A stretch of DNA of 64,000 bases from Baylisascaris procyonis (GCA_037389465.1 JAZARR010000230.1:1860001-1924000); one strand, 5' to 3'; counted from the first letter of the stretch, positions 26,521-41,530 are shown. Numbers and translations are program-made. Notes: generated by a model not told the origin, from the sequence alone.

Positions 26521-29500
26521 AGCTTCTCGAAGATCTATTAAATAAATAGTTACCATCTGCGCAAGTTCCGTAATGAGTACAATAGCAAATAGGCGTTTTG
26601 ACAAATCAGCAAGTGCGAGAATTTCATGAACGAAATCAAGACAGATATGCATCGATGGTATAAGACGCACTGCCATTGGTATTATCTCCACCGGATATCC
26701 CTCAAATACAACTGCCATTAGCCCTCATAATTTACGGATCACATCATCGAAAAAAAAAATTACTTCACTTGAATAAAAATTACAAAATTTTATTTAAGTT
26801 GTAAAGTAATAAACAAACATTTTCTTCCTCGAAAATAATTGTCACATTAATCAATTCTTATCTATTAGCTGATCTACGACTATTAACGTAAAATTAGGTT
26901 GAAGTGAATCAAATTCAGATGGACTGAAAAGACATTCACGCCCTCCCCGCTCCCTCCCCCTTCTACCTTTCATATATCACAGAAATATATTGCAAAAAAT
27001 ATACGTCGGTGAGTCAAATTCAAAAAAAAAAATCAGTGAATTTCATTCGAGATTCCAGAATTCTAAATCTTTTCGCTACCCCTTATACCTACCATAAAAT
27101 GTTGACAGCCACCTGAAAAAAAAAAAAAAAAAAAAAGAAATTGAAGAACAGCTTGCGGGAAAAACTTACAACTCGTGATACAATCGGTGATCGCTCTTAC
27201 AAAAGATCTTTAAAACGACTCTCTCACTTCGTAAATTATTTATTCATTCCATGCGAACGGATACAATCATATAGGAGGCCATATCCATGAATCCAACAGG
27301 TGCCAGGTGCGATAGAACACACAACACTCTCATTATTCACTAATTAACCAATAAAGTAAGATAGGCAAATCCTAGTTGCAATCGAATAAACTTAAAAGTA
27401 AAACATACCTGGAAGTGGACGAGTTTCAAGAGAACAGGATCGGCGATGAACATTTGATGAATATGTTCACAAGCGAGCTTTTGCACTTCAGTATCACCGA
27501 ATCTCCAAGATGCCTCAAGAAGCACTTGCACCAACTCTGAATTTTGTGCACCTATCAACGAACGCGCTAATTCCTCTCGTTCCGTTTTCTGCTCTTGTCT
27601 GAAAACATTTTCAATTCATCAATTCAATTCCTCATAAAACGACTATTTAAATAAAAAATTTCACGATTAGAAAAATTTTACATGATCGGCCTATACACAT
27701 ATATCCTGAAATTTATTTGTCCTACTCGTTCAATGGAAATGCAGGATTTTTTATAGAAAATTTTAAATGTTCAACCTGTTCGATGAAGAAAGAGGGGCAG
27801 TTTGAAGTTTATGAGCCAATATACTGCGACCAGCTGATTCGTAAAATGAGAGTAGACGAAGGAAACAAGAAAACAACGGTCCATTCTTGAAAACGACATC
27901 TTTACATCGACACAACAGTAATGGTTGATCACATAGTATTTCATGTGTTATTTTCTCACCGCTTAATGCAGTAACTGTCTCCTAAAAAATATGCAAATTT
28001 GCAATAAAGTATGCAGATATATAATTGAAAAATAAATAAATATGAAAAATTTGATAAGAAACTCCTATTAAAAGAAGTTATTATATTAAAATAAACAAAT
28101 AAATAAATAAGCAGCAAAATTAATTTCTATACTTCCGACTATCAATGAACATAAACGAGATAAAGTAGCATCATAAACAGGAAATCGGGACAGATCACAT
28201 GGAACAAATTCAAACACAAAAATAAGAATTCACTGAGATTTATTGAAAAGATTTTTCAAAAAAAAAAAACTGCAAATGGAGGAAAGCATTTTAATTTCAG
28301 TCTTCAGGAAGAAAGCTTTCAATTCTAAAAGGAAAACGCTGTTTCTTTTAAAATCTTTACCCTCATTTTAATCTAAACAATATTAAATTATTCGGATCTT
28401 GCAAATTATGCGAGTTGAAAAACCAAGAAACCTAGACCCTCTCTCCCAAGAAAAGAGGGAGAGACGAACCTCTCCCTCTTCTTTTCCTTGAGCAAAAGAA
28501 ACACTAACTTATGCAGTTGGAAAATCAACAGACTACGGCCAGCATAGATAGATGCTACGAAGGGGAAATTTAAGCATGAAGAGAGCGAAAGAAAGAGAGA
28601 CAGTAAAATCTCACCTCTAAGAACGCAACCGATTCGAGGTTTTCGATTCGATTCCAAATATGCGTTAGAGAGGTAACAAAAGGATCGGACATTTCACGTT
28701 TCACAGCAAGTCGCATAGCATTTAGCACATATTCTCGTGATCGTAATTGCGTTCGTAATGAACTCCACTCTAAGCGTTTCATGTAATACACACCTTCGGC
28801 TGTACTCTCACCAAAGACTGACTCCAATGAGTGCTCCACATTTGACTCCCGCAACGAAGCAACACTCCTTAAAAATTTGATCCAATTAGAATAATCAATG
28901 AATTTTCTTATCACTGATGATTATATGAAAGAGATTTTTTCTCTTATAAAACAAAAGAAACGCTATTGTGCTTCATGTTTTGCTTACGGCATACTGTCCG
29001 ATGATTACACTTGTTCCCTGCTTCCCAGAATGTCCCTCAATAAATTTACATCAAATATTACATTCCAATCCTGAAAAATGGGAAGAGTGATGAAAATGCC
29101 GACCGTTAAATGAGAGAAAAATTGAATAAAGAATGTAGAAAAAAGCACTAACATTGGGGAATATAGCGGTATGGACAGATTACCTCAATTTAAATCAGTG
29201 ATAAAATCATCGAGAAAATCAAATTCCTTTCCATCCAATTGTCTTTTCTTTTCGCAAATAAAATTACACATCAATGATCTTTGCGAAAAAGCACTTCACT
29301 CATTTAATGAAATTTTTTATAACAAAATTCTTTAACAAAGAAAAAATGAAATCGAACAAGATATGAGTTAATTTAAAAAAAGGCCACATACCTTTCTGAC
29401 TTAGCAGATAAGTCGACATTTAGATCATAAAGTAAAAAATTTGCATCCGGAAGCATGTAGACGTAAAAATGCGCTGCAACACGCAGCAATGGAGACCTTA

Positions 29501-32500
29501 ACGCTTGGAAATCGTCGGGTCTTGAGCTGATTACGCTCATCATATATCGAATCGGTAACCTCGATTCCATTTTTAAGCTTTAAATAAAATCATTACAATT
29601 ATTTATGTCTGTTATTAAGAAGACTATAACACTGTACTATACACCACTTGTTCTGGAAAAGTTTTTTTGTACGAGTAGATTGGTAAGTTATCAACGAGAA
29701 CCAGTAATACCCCTCATATCAATGATAAAATCAAAGTTTAACTCATATCCAGACGCAACCTTACTCCTATCTAATTTGTTGTGAAAACTCTCTCAGTACA
29801 TTCCACCAAGAAAAATTTTTTTGCATGCAGCCTTACAAAATGTTCAATGTTTTTCAGTAATAAATTGACGAATTATCGATTGCCTTAAAAGAAAAGAAAA
29901 ACAAGCAATAATCCACTGTTATCCAAAACAATTAAACAACTATCAGTTCCTCCTCTATGATCGGCAATCAACTGCTCTAAAAACATCAAGCACAAGTGCA
30001 CAATTTCTATTATATCTCATCTATCAAACGTCATATATCCATCAAATTACAATGAAATACTTTAACAACACCAATCTAGCATTCTTCGCATTTAATTTTT
30101 GTTTATATTGGATTTGCTCTCATATTGAGTGTATCCGAAAACAAATATTATCTTATTCACGGCTTTCTGAATGAAATCCATTCGCAATCTGTAGAAATAT
30201 TTTCAAATTTCCCCACTTGTCTCCAATAAAATGTGACCAACTTGACTGAAGCGTTTGGCAGATTTAAGACTTGTGTTCCTTTCACATAAGCTAAGCTTAG
30301 AAAATACCCATACCCATTCCCTCTCTCTTCTCTCACCATTATCCTAACGTTCACCACCCAAACCATAAAATATCATATAAACTTCAATCAAACATCGTCG
30401 ATCGCAAATGAACTCTTAGAGAGCCTTAACTTCCAAATATGAGGCAAAATTCAAAGAAACAAACTTGTATGGGTAGGTGATAGAATTCGATGGATCGGAC
30501 TTCTCAATTTTGTTCCGCAATGATAGCATAAAAAAGAACGAAAGTAATCGAGGTACAAGAAGCGCTTCGTCAATGATATCACCAACAAACAAATCCTGCA
30601 AAATCCATTCACATTCATTTGTAATGCGTCGGTATCATTGAATAATATGTAGTACAGGTAATGATTTCATATATCAAAAGAAAGGTAATCATCTAGTAAT
30701 GAAAACGGATAAATTTCAAAGATTTTTTTTTTAAATTCACAAGTGGATAAAGGACGGATGTTATTAATTATTCGGTGATTATCAAATCAACGGAATTATC
30801 AGAGTGTCGATATTCACTACAAAGAAAATAGATATTTCATTGGAAATATATGAATAGGAGAGGGGAAGAGAGTGATCGATACTCATAATCACTCAATCTC
30901 AAGAGGATGTACAATAAATCGCAATATATTCGCTGCACATAAACTATAACAATACGAAGTCATATCATTGCAATCAAAATTAGGTATATCAATAGAGGTG
31001 CAACCAACCTTTCAAAGATTTATCGAAAAAATTTCAAGCATTTATCTCCCTTCGAATACGCACCAATACAATTTGCATTCCCCATTCGTACAAAATTAGT
31101 ACTATCTAAGAGAACTTATAAAAAGAGAAACAAAAAAAGAGATGAAAAACGAATTATAACACCTTGCAAGGTAGATTCAGTGTAATAAGAATAAGATAAA
31201 AACCTGTATAAACTTCTCGGAGAGTGGCTCATTTATAATAAGGCTAGTGTCCTCGGGCACACAACTCGACGCATACGCATCGATCAACTCGACAACCGTT
31301 GGATTTATAGGACTCCTACATTCCACTATCTGTGATGCCAACCATTCCTGTAATAAAATATATTTGCCACTCTTCTGCTGCTACAGTTGCCGATCCACCA
31401 CTCAACCATGACCTATGCTGATCGACATACAAGTATTCTTGCTCTTCGCTCCCTTCATCAAAAAAGATACGGTTACACAGATCGTACCGCCGGTAGAGCC
31501 AAAATTACTTTACTATGTAAAAATAGAAATTAAAAAAATGCAAAAAGTGAAACTAATTCACTTTTTTCAACTAAGATTCCAGCTTCCGTTAATGCAATAA
31601 GATGAAATACAACAGTGTCTGCACGTCAATTACTTCAATCAATATCTAAAATGTCGACCACCCACCTCAAAGGCTACTCCAATCGAATTTGCACTGAATA
31701 AGAAATTTCGTAAAAATTCATCTGTCCACCCGCCAACGAGTAAAGTCCAGCTGGCTGGTCAGTTTTCATTTGCAATTAATTAGCCGCACAATATTTATTG
31801 TGATATTTCATTCAAATCACTGTCATTTTCGATGGTTCGATGAGTGGCCGAATTGTATTTTATAAAGTAAATTATGCCAATATCGATATGCCACCTAATA
31901 ATCTAACCTTTTAGAAATATAGTGCAACCCTGATATATCACCATCAACAAACCTATCACTGTAACATAAATAAAGGTGATTATCTTCACTGCAATGCTTT
32001 TCAACGATTGATGAAGGTGATAATATTTCAATATTCATTTTGAATGCCAACTAACTTTCCCCTTAATTATTCCCGAATATAAACGGATCGGGCATCGTTA
32101 GATAAACTACGATTCGAATTATATCCCGAAAAATGTTTGACGGGCATAATCGGTTTTAGTGGTTAGATGATGAAAAACACAGATGTTCCTTGCTTCTACC
32201 AAAGAATAAAGCTAACCAAAAAAAAAGAAACTTTCACAATGAATATCATCAATTTACATATGTTAATTACAAATTAGATTTCTTAAAATAAACATACATG
32301 AATTGGTATAGAATGTTTAGCGAACGATCGTGCGATAAGTAGTTGTGCGACACAATGTGCAGGTAGAAATCCTTTATGTGCAATGGTGAGGGTTCGCGTT
32401 ACGGGTAACGAAGATACTTGTTGGGCTAATTCACGTTCGCTCATCGCATGGCGTAAAAATAAATTACGGAACTTCGATAGCAAATGTGCATCAAGTTTAA

Positions 32501-35500
32501 CCTAAAATCTAATCATTTTAATTATGCACCTATAAAATACTATGAAACAATCAACAAAGCATAGAGATATGTGCATATGCAAATTTATAAATACATATAA
32601 ATAACAAAAGAAAAGCAACGATTTCACAGTGCTAAATATTTGGACTGTTGAGAATTGGAGGAAAATCAACAATTTTTAAGGGACTTTTCAACAATTGGAG
32701 GAAAACTCGTATTTTAAACTGAAAATGCAGATTCTCTAGGAATCAAAAACGTCTCAAATTAGCAAATGCAAAGAGTTAAAGAATAGTTGTATTACCCATC
32801 AAACCCATCTTTAATTAATATCGCAAATAAATTCTTCCCCTTCGATGATCCTCGGCTATGCTGATGAATATGACTACGATCCGACATCTTTCTATTCAAA
32901 AAAAAAGGATATCTCGTATCCTTCAACAATCCTTGTAATATTATATGAATATCCACTCAAAGATACTATGAATAACAACTGCAAATATCACTCAATCAAT
33001 TCGATAAATAAAAAATAATAAAATTTACCTTAAAATAAAGAACATTAGAAATCAATTTCGATAGTTGACTAGATTGATTAGCGTGTAAATGAATCGATAG
33101 AAGACGGAAAAATTGTTGCAGCGTTGGTGAACAATCCGATGCGAGATGTGCCTTTAGCCAATCAAAGAATGTGACCAATGATTCCTCCACTTCCCTATCA
33201 CTCTCCCCATATGCACTAAAATATTCCACTCTCAATTGTATCCATATCAATCATCAAGTCCATTCCTATCCTTTCTGCTAAAAGACACCCTTATTTCACA
33301 TAAAACAATAAGCATGGATCACTGAGGATCAAAGAAACGGAAGAGGTAGAGATAGGAATTCGTACAAGATCATAGAGCTATTTTAAGATAAGGTTGTAAA
33401 CCTAGAACTTGTCATCTCCAACCTCTCTTCGTGATCGCTATTCATCAATTCCTAGGGAGATTTGTATTTCTGCCTTAAGAATATGGGTGGCGATATTATT
33501 TTCACAACAATATAAGTGTAATTTCTCTATTTTACAATACTTTGAATTTTTCAAAAATTCAATTGAGATAAACATGCACAAGAGTAATGTCGAAGAAACG
33601 CAAAAACGTCAAGCACAGTTGTTGAAGTGCCTCAATCGACAATAAGGCGTCATCACGGCCTCATTGGATTGCACCGATCTATCAACGAATACTGCCTTCT
33701 ACCTCAACCTCACCGAAACTCAACGCATTACGAGAATCAGAATCAACCGCTGTGGATAAAGAAACGAATAAAATACTAACGGTATTAGTTGAGGACAAGC
33801 GACAAGCACCGACAAAGCCATACATATGTAACGTTCATCCTCGCATTCAGTACGCGTCAAAAAGAGTGCCCATGATCGTGACTCATCCACACTTAACTGC
33901 ACATTAGAAATCACTCGTAATGCACCCAAAAGTTGTGCCATACGAGCTTCATCTTCGCTATTTCCTTTCCTAAACGTTTCAGTAAGTTAATTCTTTCAAA
34001 ACCACATATGCTGTAAAGTTGTTTTCTTTTAATGTTGCGTCGTAGACGTTTTTCGGCGATAGCTGGATCGATGTCGAAGCAGATAACCGGAAATGGGGAA
34101 GAAGAAAGATAAGTTAAGATGGGTAACTTTAGGTGCCTTTATAAGAATGCCGAATATGGAAAAACAATAAGGCATTCTCATTAAAAAGCAAAATATGGAA
34201 AACAATGGACAACAAGAAAATCAGCAATTATTGAATCTAATGCCGTCAGAATTAAAAAAAAAAATCCTGGGAACGGGTTTTCATTAGACATGTCCGTCCC
34301 ACATCGTATTTTTGCACGGACATCTGGCTTAACAATTCTAGCCAGCCATAAAAACCACAAAGTGCCCATACAACGATCTTGAAACATTTCTAGTGATTTT
34401 CTAGAAGGTAATAATCATAGTTGTGGATCCCATCGTCAGAAACAACAAATACCTGCCTCTGATTCTATTAATATGCCCGAACACTTGCCAAATATCAATA
34501 AGCATCATTTTAAATACTACTGGCCAGCAAAATACAACGAAGAGATGATCAGTCAGTTCATTTCAAAATGGAAAAGACACTTCCATATAATGAATAAAAA
34601 CTTCGATTCAACCATATCCTCAGTTATAGTTTTTTTTTCATGATTGATGGGAGGGGTTAACATTTTCAATACAAACGACAGAACGATTTGAATTATTCGA
34701 TAGTGAGCAATGATGGGATATTTTCAGTGCCAATAAAAAAAACAACTGACTTTTGCAGTGAAATCAAAACTTTTCCAAACACGCTTAACTTCTCTCTCGT
34801 TTTCTTAATCCATTCAAAAAAAAAAAAAAAACTCCTACGAAAAAAAATATATCAGTTGAATAAAAACATCAAAACATCAAAAAATATCAGTATATACAAA
34901 ATATCAACTGCTATAAAACATTCGTAAGCAATCAATTTTAAATCAATTACCCAGCGGTAAGCGACGCGATAACTTCGACGATCCTCTCATGAAGTAATTT
35001 AACTGCCGGTCTTCTAGGTCGACGTATAAACGCTGCGATCGGATGATGTTTAAGCAGCGCAGAGAGCAACCATGTCAGCAATTCCGAATCATCCAAGCAA
35101 ATGCACATTATACTCAATGCGAGTGCATTGTTTTTATGCGATCCCAATATGCATACCAATGATCTATTGATCAAATATCGATCCACCGACATTAGCTAAA
35201 TCAATAATTCAATCATTAAACGCCAAACATATCCCCTTCATAACATTAAATACATCAGTTAATTACTCTTATTAAACGAATGAATGAGCCATTTGCATGA
35301 CGGTATCTCACCGAACAAATAGCTGAAGATACTGTTCCGAGGTGCAGATTCCAGGTTAGACCACTACATCGTTTCACTCTAATCCCCTTTAAATTAGCTC
35401 GACCTAGGACACAAGCTAACTTATTTTATGTCTTCACCTTCAGGTTGCGGTTAAATATGACAGAGAAAGGTAACATAAAGATCGAAATTAACTAGTACAG

Positions 35501-38500
35501 CAACGCTCTCATCCTTAAATGTCACTACTAAACAGACTTTATTTATCTGGCCTGCAAAAGATGAAGAAACGAATGAATACGATGTTATCGCTTCATTATT
35601 CAAATATTTTCATTTAAAGGTGTGGTCATATACGAAAACTGCCGATCGGAGTAAATTCAAAGCTATGCGGAATCGCTCAAATGCGATCGAACGCAATCAC
35701 AATGAACAAACCTAACTGACATCATGCAACTATTCTATGCAATCATCGGAATCACTAGCGCTCTTTATGGTAGCCTTATAATGAATAAGAACACCGATAT
35801 AAAACAACTAATGCGGAATATTTCAGTGTTGCGCTATTTAGGAAAATCCGACTTAATGATTCAAATTGCTAAACGTCGATTTAAATAAATTTGCAATAGT
35901 TGCTTTCATTTTTCAAAGTATTCAAATTGGACGACCAATTATTTTCTCGTACTCCCTTCATCCTCACTCCTTCCTTCCACCATCTCAACATTCCTATAGA
36001 TCTTTTAAGACTATGATAGTCACCATCTCAGCCAACGATTAACTATTTGTACCTAATATCATCTAATATCTCCCACTACGATGAGCGCGAACCAAGTTTT
36101 ATGCGTTTGGTTTCAAGCTAGGAAAATGAATGGAATTGTTCGTCGAAGAATTCCAACAAACTTTGAGCAGTGTAGCAGCTCGTTGTTTCGATGATGGACT
36201 CGATTCTGGAAATTGTGCTGCAATCAAATATTCCACCACCGACTCCATCGATTCACCCATATTACATAATAACTGAAATAATGAAATTTATAAATAAGTA
36301 TTACCTTTTGAGGTACCACTAGCTACAAACAAACCTTCAAGCGCGTTGAGTAGCTGGCATAGTCAGCTTTCCAAAAATACTCTTTGCCCCGACAGACCGA
36401 CTGATCACATTAATAACGCAAATAATTATGTAAAGACGACAGAGTGGACTCTAACGGTGGAGATAAAAAGCTGACGGAATCGAGACCTGTATTCTAAAAC
36501 ATAAATGTAGAAGAACTATAGCTTGCGTGGGCAAACAACTGAAATTGTTGAATACGACAATGTTCCAACAAAATACATTCAGGAATCAGTGAAGCCTATT
36601 TAAAACTGTTCATCGGATTCCCATCTGCTGAACCTCGGAGGGGATCTTAAGTACCTCTCGAATGGATTCAGTAGATGAAATTACTTCTTTTACCTTTACA
36701 AGGAGGAAAAGAACAAAATTCTGATTCACAGTTAGATGCCCAACATAATCGCAAGCTTCTATCCTTCTCCAAATTAATGGAAGCAAGAAATACGCAGAAA
36801 CCGAGTCACAGTCATACGAAATCAGACGTCTTTGGACCTAGACTATATTCCCAATGCGACGCAAAAAAAAATATTTGCAAAAAAAGTGGGGAGTGTGATG
36901 ATGGAAGAATTGGCAGCAACTGATCGGTGTATGAGGAGCAAAGCTCCGGTACTACCGAATGCTATTGCAGTGGATGGGATAAAACGTAGCCAGAATGCAT
37001 GAAAACTTCCTACATTATACATAACCGTCACATCGACAAGCTTTCCCATTGCAGATATATAAGTATAATAAAATAGATATTATTATATAAAAAAAGCGCT
37101 TACTTGCGTGATTAAGTCAGGTGCATTCGAGAGTGGTAACATTGAGGTAATTATGCGGTGGATATCGAACCTGGTGGGACACTTGCGGATACATGTTAAT
37201 ACAGCACAAACCAGTTCATCGATTGGGTATTCACAACCAAAGAAACTGCTATCTGTCATCGACGAATCGTTGTTGCCCATCGACGATACTGAAACACTTG
37301 AATTAATACGAAGAATATAGTGCACTTGAAAAGGCATTAAGGGTGACGTATAAATGCACACTACCTTCATCTACGATAAACAATCAACCCCCTCCCCCTT
37401 CTTTTATCTACCATAATCAACAGCGATACTGTACATAAATGTGCTTCTCCTCCCCATAGTACCATATTCTGCAGCTGAAAAACATTGGAATAGTCATGAA
37501 AAGAAAATTTAAATCATAAGCAAAGGGTAATAAAATAGAAACTATTAGCGATAGGAAACGATTAAGTGTAATAAGAAAAACGAAACAACAAACATTGCAA
37601 TAAAGCCCAAGCGACTGTCTTCACTTTATCGTAAGGAGTGGCATACTTAAAACTGCCTTTGGGTGTAATGCCTTGTTCAGTTGATGTGTTCTTCAATTCC
37701 GATAGCACCTGATTTATATTCACGTCCACCATTTGCACTAAAGTATTGCACTGTACAAATCCCATAAGACGTGATCGCAATTTATCCTGAAATATGTCCA
37801 AAATTGACCAAAATTAATAAAAAATAATTTTTTTTAAAGAACAAACTAATTTCTCAGTGATTTTTTTCAAACAAAATCGGTGTCTTAATAATGGTTATAT
37901 CTGTTGCGACTGAAGTTGAGAGTAATCTGAAGCATATGAACGTAGAAAAACACATCTCTAATAGTATGCGCTCCACTTTTTACCAGCCATTCCCCACTCT
38001 TCCGAACCCTCCTGCGAACCTTAGAGGAAGATTTTATGCAGCTTCTTGCAGTCGAAACCTTCTTGGCTATAAGCTCTCTCATATAGCAAGGTATAAGCCC
38101 AATATTCTAAAGGATTTGTTTATAATCAAAAATACGTTCCATACGATCGCTTTAAACATTTTAGCCTTAAACAATAACATAAATATTAACGCCTCCTTTA
38201 ATTAAAGACTCTATTAGGTATAGAGAATCACATATAGAAACAAGCAAGCCTTTCCACTTGAATTGGATTTAGTTGTTGAATATAAGCTTTCTCTTAAGGA
38301 TGGAAATCTCAGTGTTCCATTCAAATAAATATTTGCATCTTTACATACTTAGAATAAACAAATAAAACATGACTGAATGATAAAACAGCGCAAATGGTTA
38401 TAACTGAATTATTCACCGACGTGAGGGTCGAAATATCTGAGAAATAACGCTTGCCTTTTGCCAATGTTTATTTAATAATTAAAAAAAAAAAATTCGGATG

Positions 38501-38792
38501 CATAAGAATCTTTTTATTTTTATGAATCGTGACCATTGGGCCGCAGCTCTAAATGAGAAAATTTTTCGAAAATTCGAGATCCCGATTAAGAAAATTAAAT
38601 AAGGACGGAAAAGCACGATACCTGGATATCAAAAGCTTCAGATGAGAGCTCATCATATGCGCTAAGTGATGCAAAGATAAGTAATGGTAAGAATGGTTGT
38701 AGATCCTCCGATGAAAATGAATCGATTTTCTCAATAATTGAACCATCCTTTATTGCGGCATAAACGGTCGCCAAATTCGCCTCACGAGCCAT
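25792..38792 (-). CDS. INTS2: Integrator complex subunit 2 (INTS2)
   Basis: INTS2 is a structural subunit of the nuclear Integrator complex, which cleaves snRNA 3' ends and nascent Pol II transcripts. Exons on the minus strand: 38792-38622, 37786-37594, 37288-37104, 36272-36162, 35195-34951, 33969-33781, 33215-33029, 32501-32298, 31347-31204, 30595-30465, 29577-29392, 28867-28615, 27981-27776, 27598-27409, 26700-26554 and 26115-25792. They join in phase to about 1,020 residues; human INTS2 has about 1,200. The clearest matches to the human protein as recalled are MFIADPVLLKLVHFQ running into GYPVEI, then IPSMHICLDF. Others are GFLPAHCVAQLLIARSFAKH and the N-terminal LQPFLPLLIF region. A further candidate exon (29070-29009, DWNVIFDVNLLRDIL) resembles human sequence, but its phase fits only if a weak GTGGCC donor is used before it. 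Introns near the 3' end hold an AAAT repeat. Confidence 0.94.
26413..26520. repeat. (AAAT)n tetranucleotide repeat
   Basis: Imperfect AAAT/AAATA array of about 108 bp inside the last intron of INTS2, ending 33 bp beyond the donor side of the exon at 26554-26700. It produces a spurious Leu-Phe-Ile-Tyr repeat in translation. Confidence 0.95.
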
Positions 38793-38856
38793 ATCACCAT
38801 ATATTCAATCGGCACGTTGTGTACACAATACTCTTGCTTCAGTGCCTAAATAATGT

Positions 38857-39064
38857 ACCTGAAGGCAGAACGAGGTCATGTTTAACTGCCTATACGAAAT
38901 ACCTGAGGCACAGAACGAAGGCATGCTTGACTGTTTATATAAAGTACCTGAGGGCAGAACGAGGTCATGCTTAACTGCCTATGCAAACTACCTGAGGGAA
39001 GAACGAGGTCATGCTTAACTGCCTATATAAAGTACCTGGGGGCAGAACGAGGGCATGCTCAACT
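38857..39064. repeat. 44-bp minisatellite upstream of INTS2, about 4.7 copies
   Basis: Units begin at 38857, 38901, 38946, 38990 and 39034 with lengths 44, 45, 44, 44 and 31 (partial). The core reads acctgagggcagaacgaggt, then catgcttaactgcctat. Copies differ by a few substitutions. The array starts 65 bp upstream of the INTS2 start codon. Confidence 0.95.
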
Positions 39065-41265
39065 CATCAACACATCAACAAGTTGAGCTGTTTAAAACAT
39101 TACTCATCAGAGTTTACACGTGGGAGGAAAAAGTACAACGAAACATGAAAAAAAAAAAAAAACATTGAAGTGTTGAGACTAAGTTACCACAACATTTCTC
39201 AACACAGCATTTTCACCTGCATACCGTATTAGTTCGTTTATAAGCCCTATCAAAATTACCTACCACCATCGAATTAAAGTCAATTTTGAAGTGTTTAGAA
39301 TTCCATAAGCGCTACTCTCTCAAATATGCATCCCTTTGCAATTTTCAAATCCGAAACCTTTCCACTTCCAGAATATCATCCCTACCCCTCCCCCACCTTC
39401 TATACCGTTTCACATTTTCACATCTCCTCTCTTCAAAGTTTTCTTCGAATGCCCATTTTTGGAATCATCTATTTTTACCGGTTCATCCCCTTATTATTTT
39501 CACTCCCCTCCAATGCATGTTAAATTATAGAAACAGATAAATCCAAGATTTAAGAGCACGGTGTAACGGTATTCGATCCTAGCACACAACACAACGGATT
39601 CTCCAACAGTGAACACCGATGGAGCTTGAACATTGAACAACCCTCAATTTTCGGTATTAAAAGGGATGATTACAGCAATGTCGGAGGAATTATGGTTATG
39701 GGAGGTGAAGGCGAGGAAGCGAAGAGGATGGATGAGGGGGAGTGGGAAGGAGCTGAGTGACACTGCTTCTGTTTCATTCTGAAAGGAAACGGCTATTTAT
39801 GAGGTGTCAAGTCCCCCCCCCCTTCTCTTCCCCACCTCACCTACCCCCCCCCCCCAAGAACTTAAAAATACGACCCGGGCAATATCCCCTACCAATACCG
39901 ATCTAATGAGGAACCAACTTCAATAAATCAACCCAACCCAACACACAATAAATCAACTCAATACACCTCAATAAAACGTATGCAATGTAATGAGTGCAAC
40001 GAGATGAAAAAAGAAGCGATTTTTTCAAAAAAAATCTAACAGCTAAAAAATTTACTCAAAATCTAACAGCTAAAAATTCGCTGAAAAAACCCCATTAATA
40101 ATTCGTTCTAAAAATGCAAATCATTTCTGAAATTCTATAGTAAAATTTTCCAAAAAAAAAAGAAATTCTAAATATGAATTAAATAAGTCCTATTTATTGC
40201 GATAAAATTAAAATGCTTTCAATCTATAAAATATTTACCTTTATTACTTCCTCTTTATTTTTGTTTCAAAAAAAAAATCGAATTAAATACAAATAATTAT
40301 TCTAAAAAAATAAAATTTAACTCAAAGTTTCGATTTAATCACAATTGAATGAATTGAAATTAATAAAAAATCCAATTGAACGATTTTAGTATTGAATTGC
40401 TCTCTTATTTCGTTTCATTTATCTTCAAATTGTTTAGCATTTCGAGTATAATAGAGATATTAATTTCAAAGATATTTCTATAAATTCCATTTGAAGATTC
40501 ATGTTTTTTTTTTAAATTTTTATTTCTTAATTAAGATGCGTTATTATTAATTCTCTTTAATGAATTTTTTTTTGTAAGACAATATTTCCATGCCTAAATG
40601 TATATGAATATTTTTCTAATATTTAATAAAATTCTAGTATAGATAGACTCTATTAACACACTCAAAAATTCCATTCTAATGAAAGGAAGCTATTGCAACT
40701 ACGGGATTTGAGGAATGATGCAAATATTTCAATTTTAAGGAAAAACGGTTATTTTTCCAACTTTTTTCAACTTAATTTTCTGTATTAAAAGAGAATTCAC
40801 TTCGAATATAATTCAAGAAAAAACTCGGAAAAAAAAAAGGAAAGTAAATTCTCTGCTATGCCTAAACGGATGTTCTAATTTTATTACTTCCTCTTTCCTT
40901 TTCTATAAAAAAAAAAAAAAATTGATTCTTTCGTGATGTATTTTATGTTTATTTTTTCAATTCTCAATAAAAAGTAATGATATTTTATTGATTTTATTTT
41001 TATTTTTTATTTTTTAAATAAAGTTGTGACATTTCACCTTATCGGTTGTTCGATTGTCGATGAGATATGCCTCAACAACAATAATAGTAATACATAAGGG
41101 TATATCCATTGTTGATAAGTGTCACGCACTTTTACCACTTATATTCCTTAATGTTTACTCAAAATGGAATCTCCGCAATGCCATTTTGAATACTTTCATT
41201 TGTTGCATGAAATGCTTTATTGCTTTATTATCGCATATTTACTCATTTATTTTGCTTATTGAACG

Positions 41266-41267
<2 letters not shown>

Positions 41268-41336
<69 letters not shown>
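41268..41336. repeat. (TA)n microsatellite
   Basis: Perfect TA array of about 69 bp in the 5' flank of the MAM-domain gene. The Ile-Tyr frame through it is an artefact. Confidence 0.97.
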
Positions 41337-41338
<2 letters not shown>

Positions 41339-41522
41339 ATGAAATGTATCTATGTGCAATAGTTCCCTGAAAAGCATGTCTGCCCTATTGAAATGGTCAA
41401 GATAAGTGACTACGACAATCGGGAAAATTAAATTATAGATGACCTCTGCCTTTAGCAAAGAAGCACTGCAGTGTAGGTAATGTATAATAGTAACTACCCG
41501 GTGCATTCGAGGTTTCATTGAA

Positions 41523-41530
41523 TATATAAA
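41523..41530 (+). promoter_or_regulatory. TATA-box-like element of the MAM gene
   Basis: TATATAAA followed by AAAG, 125 bp before the ATG at 41655. The position suits a core promoter, but the background is AT-rich, so chance is possible. Confidence 0.35.

Noticed and set aside
37108..37320. 70-codon plus-strand frame
   Set aside because: It is antisense to the INTS2 exon at 37104-37288, whose minus-strand translation fits the protein family and phase.
16286..38792. Operon of minus-strand genes
   Set aside because: Nematode operons usually have about 100-400 bp between genes. Here the gaps are 3-5 kb, so independent promoters are more likely.
39286..39540. Three overlapping plus-strand frames of 64-84 codons
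   Set aside because: The pyrimidine-rich sequence is open in all three frames and encodes Ser/Pro/Phe-rich peptides with no family match.
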